Part shown: positions 5,391 through 5,702 of the stretch, one piece after another | How positions within the stretch are numbered: the first letter of the stretch is position 1 | Layout of the letters: the number at the start of each line of letters is the position of its first letter | Origin: Spirochaetales bacterium | Lineage (GTDB): Bacteria > Spirochaetota > Spirochaetia > Sphaerochaetales > Sphaerochaetaceae | DNA: 5,702 nt | Direction: 5' to 3' | Assembly: GCA_022771185.1 (NCBI GenBank) | Contig: JALFCJ010000161.1 | Coordinates: forward strand, 1-5,702 | Position numbers and translations under genes: made by a program | The notes under the pieces: generated by a model | Databases searched by the model: none | Told to the model about the DNA's origin: nothing | What the model saw: only the letters and a program-made list of their open reading frames with translations

Positions 5391-5702
5391 TCACCAAATA
5401 GACAAAAGAGAAGAATATAACTTTTTCCTATCAAACTCTGGAGTAAGAAGGAAAGCCTTCATACCTACCCTTTTTGCCCCCTCTATATTCTCTTTTCCAT
5501 CATCTATCATGACTGAAGAAGCTGAATTGAAACCCTCTATATTGAGTATATGGTTATAGAAAGAAGAATAAGGCTTAGATAGTTTTATTTCTTGTGATGG
5601 ATAGCATGCATCAAAAAGATTATCCCAACCTTTCTCTTTTATATACTTCCAATGAGGAGTGCAGTTATTTGTTCCTGTCACTACCCTATTACCATCTTTT
5701 CT
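5391..5702 (-). CDS. HAD-superfamily hydrolase, C-terminal part (5' end beyond window)
   Basis: The frame is open to the right edge on the minus strand and gives 103 visible residues ending at TGA (5391-5393). A GTG at 5681 is probably not the start, because the reading runs on upstream (RKDGNRV) and the preceding HAD nucleophile motif DxDxT must lie outside. The visible parts fit a subfamily I HAD protein: motif II in VVTGTNN (T9 of the fragment), motif III lysine K43 in LSKPYSSF, and motif IV SVMIDDGKENIEGAKRVG with D67 and D68. The ending KAFLLTPEFDRKKL is also typical of the family. Members are mostly phosphatases, including phosphoglycolate and sugar-phosphate phosphatases. The substrate cannot be told from this fragment. 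The gene is convergent with the Rpn gene and shares its terminator region. Confidence 0.8.
   Translation of the reverse strand, partial: RKDGNRVVTGTNNCTPHWKYIKEKGWDNLFDACYPSQEIKLSKPYSSFYNHILNIEGFNSASSVMIDDGKENIEGAKRVGMKAFLLTPEFDRKKLYSSLLSIW

Noticed and set aside
5679..5681. GTG as the true start of the HAD gene
   Set aside because: It falls inside motif II, and the essential N-terminal DxDxT nucleophile motif would be missing. The frame stays open to the window edge.

Overview
The window looks like a chromosomal segment of a low-to-moderate GC Gram-positive anaerobe. A gut or rumen Clostridia, Lachnospiraceae-like bacterium is my best guess. The grounds are AAGGAGG-type ribosome sites, AGA-rich arginine codons, a GPH sugar transporter next to a family 2 glycoside hydrolase, an XRE/AbrB fusion regulator and a Lachnospiraceae-style Rpn/PD-(D/E)XK 'transposase'. 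The taxonomic call is inference from family resemblance only.

Layout. (1) 1-787, plus strand: the C-terminal half of a GPH-family (MelB/LacS/GusB-like) sugar symporter, cut by the left edge. (2) 801-3617, plus strand: a GH2 beta-galactosidase-type enzyme starting 13 nt downstream, so the two form a glycoside uptake and hydrolysis operon. It ends at a strong hairpin terminator (3641-3680). (3) 3675-4094, minus strand: a small regulator with an N-terminal XRE helix-turn-helix and a C-terminal AbrB/SpoVT-like hairpin domain, convergent with the hydrolase. (4) 4095-4307: a divergent intergenic region with small dyads and a strong Shine-Dalgarno. (5) 4308-5312, plus strand: an Rpn-family PD-(D/E)XK nuclease/putative transposase with a GRKQ-type C-terminal repeat and shifted codon use, followed by a terminator (5334-5366). 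(6) 5391-5702, minus strand: the C-terminal part of a HAD-superfamily hydrolase, cut by the right edge.

The standout observation is inside the hydrolase. Residues 442-643 and 644-845 are an exact in-frame tandem duplication with a 606-bp period, bounded by the 9-bp sequence tggttcgac at all three edges. The copies differ at about 52 of 606 bases by my hand count but at only 7 of 202 residues. The enzyme therefore carries two catalytic-nucleophile segments (E459, E661) but only one acid/base (E371). The mostly silent divergence suggests that two already diverged, functional homologues were fused by unequal crossover, or that both repeats are under selection. A recent slip would not give this pattern. 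An assembly chimera must be excluded.

I see no CRISPR array, tRNA, rRNA, complete insertion sequence or defence system. The rest of the window is ordinary accessory metabolism plus one probably mobile nuclease gene.
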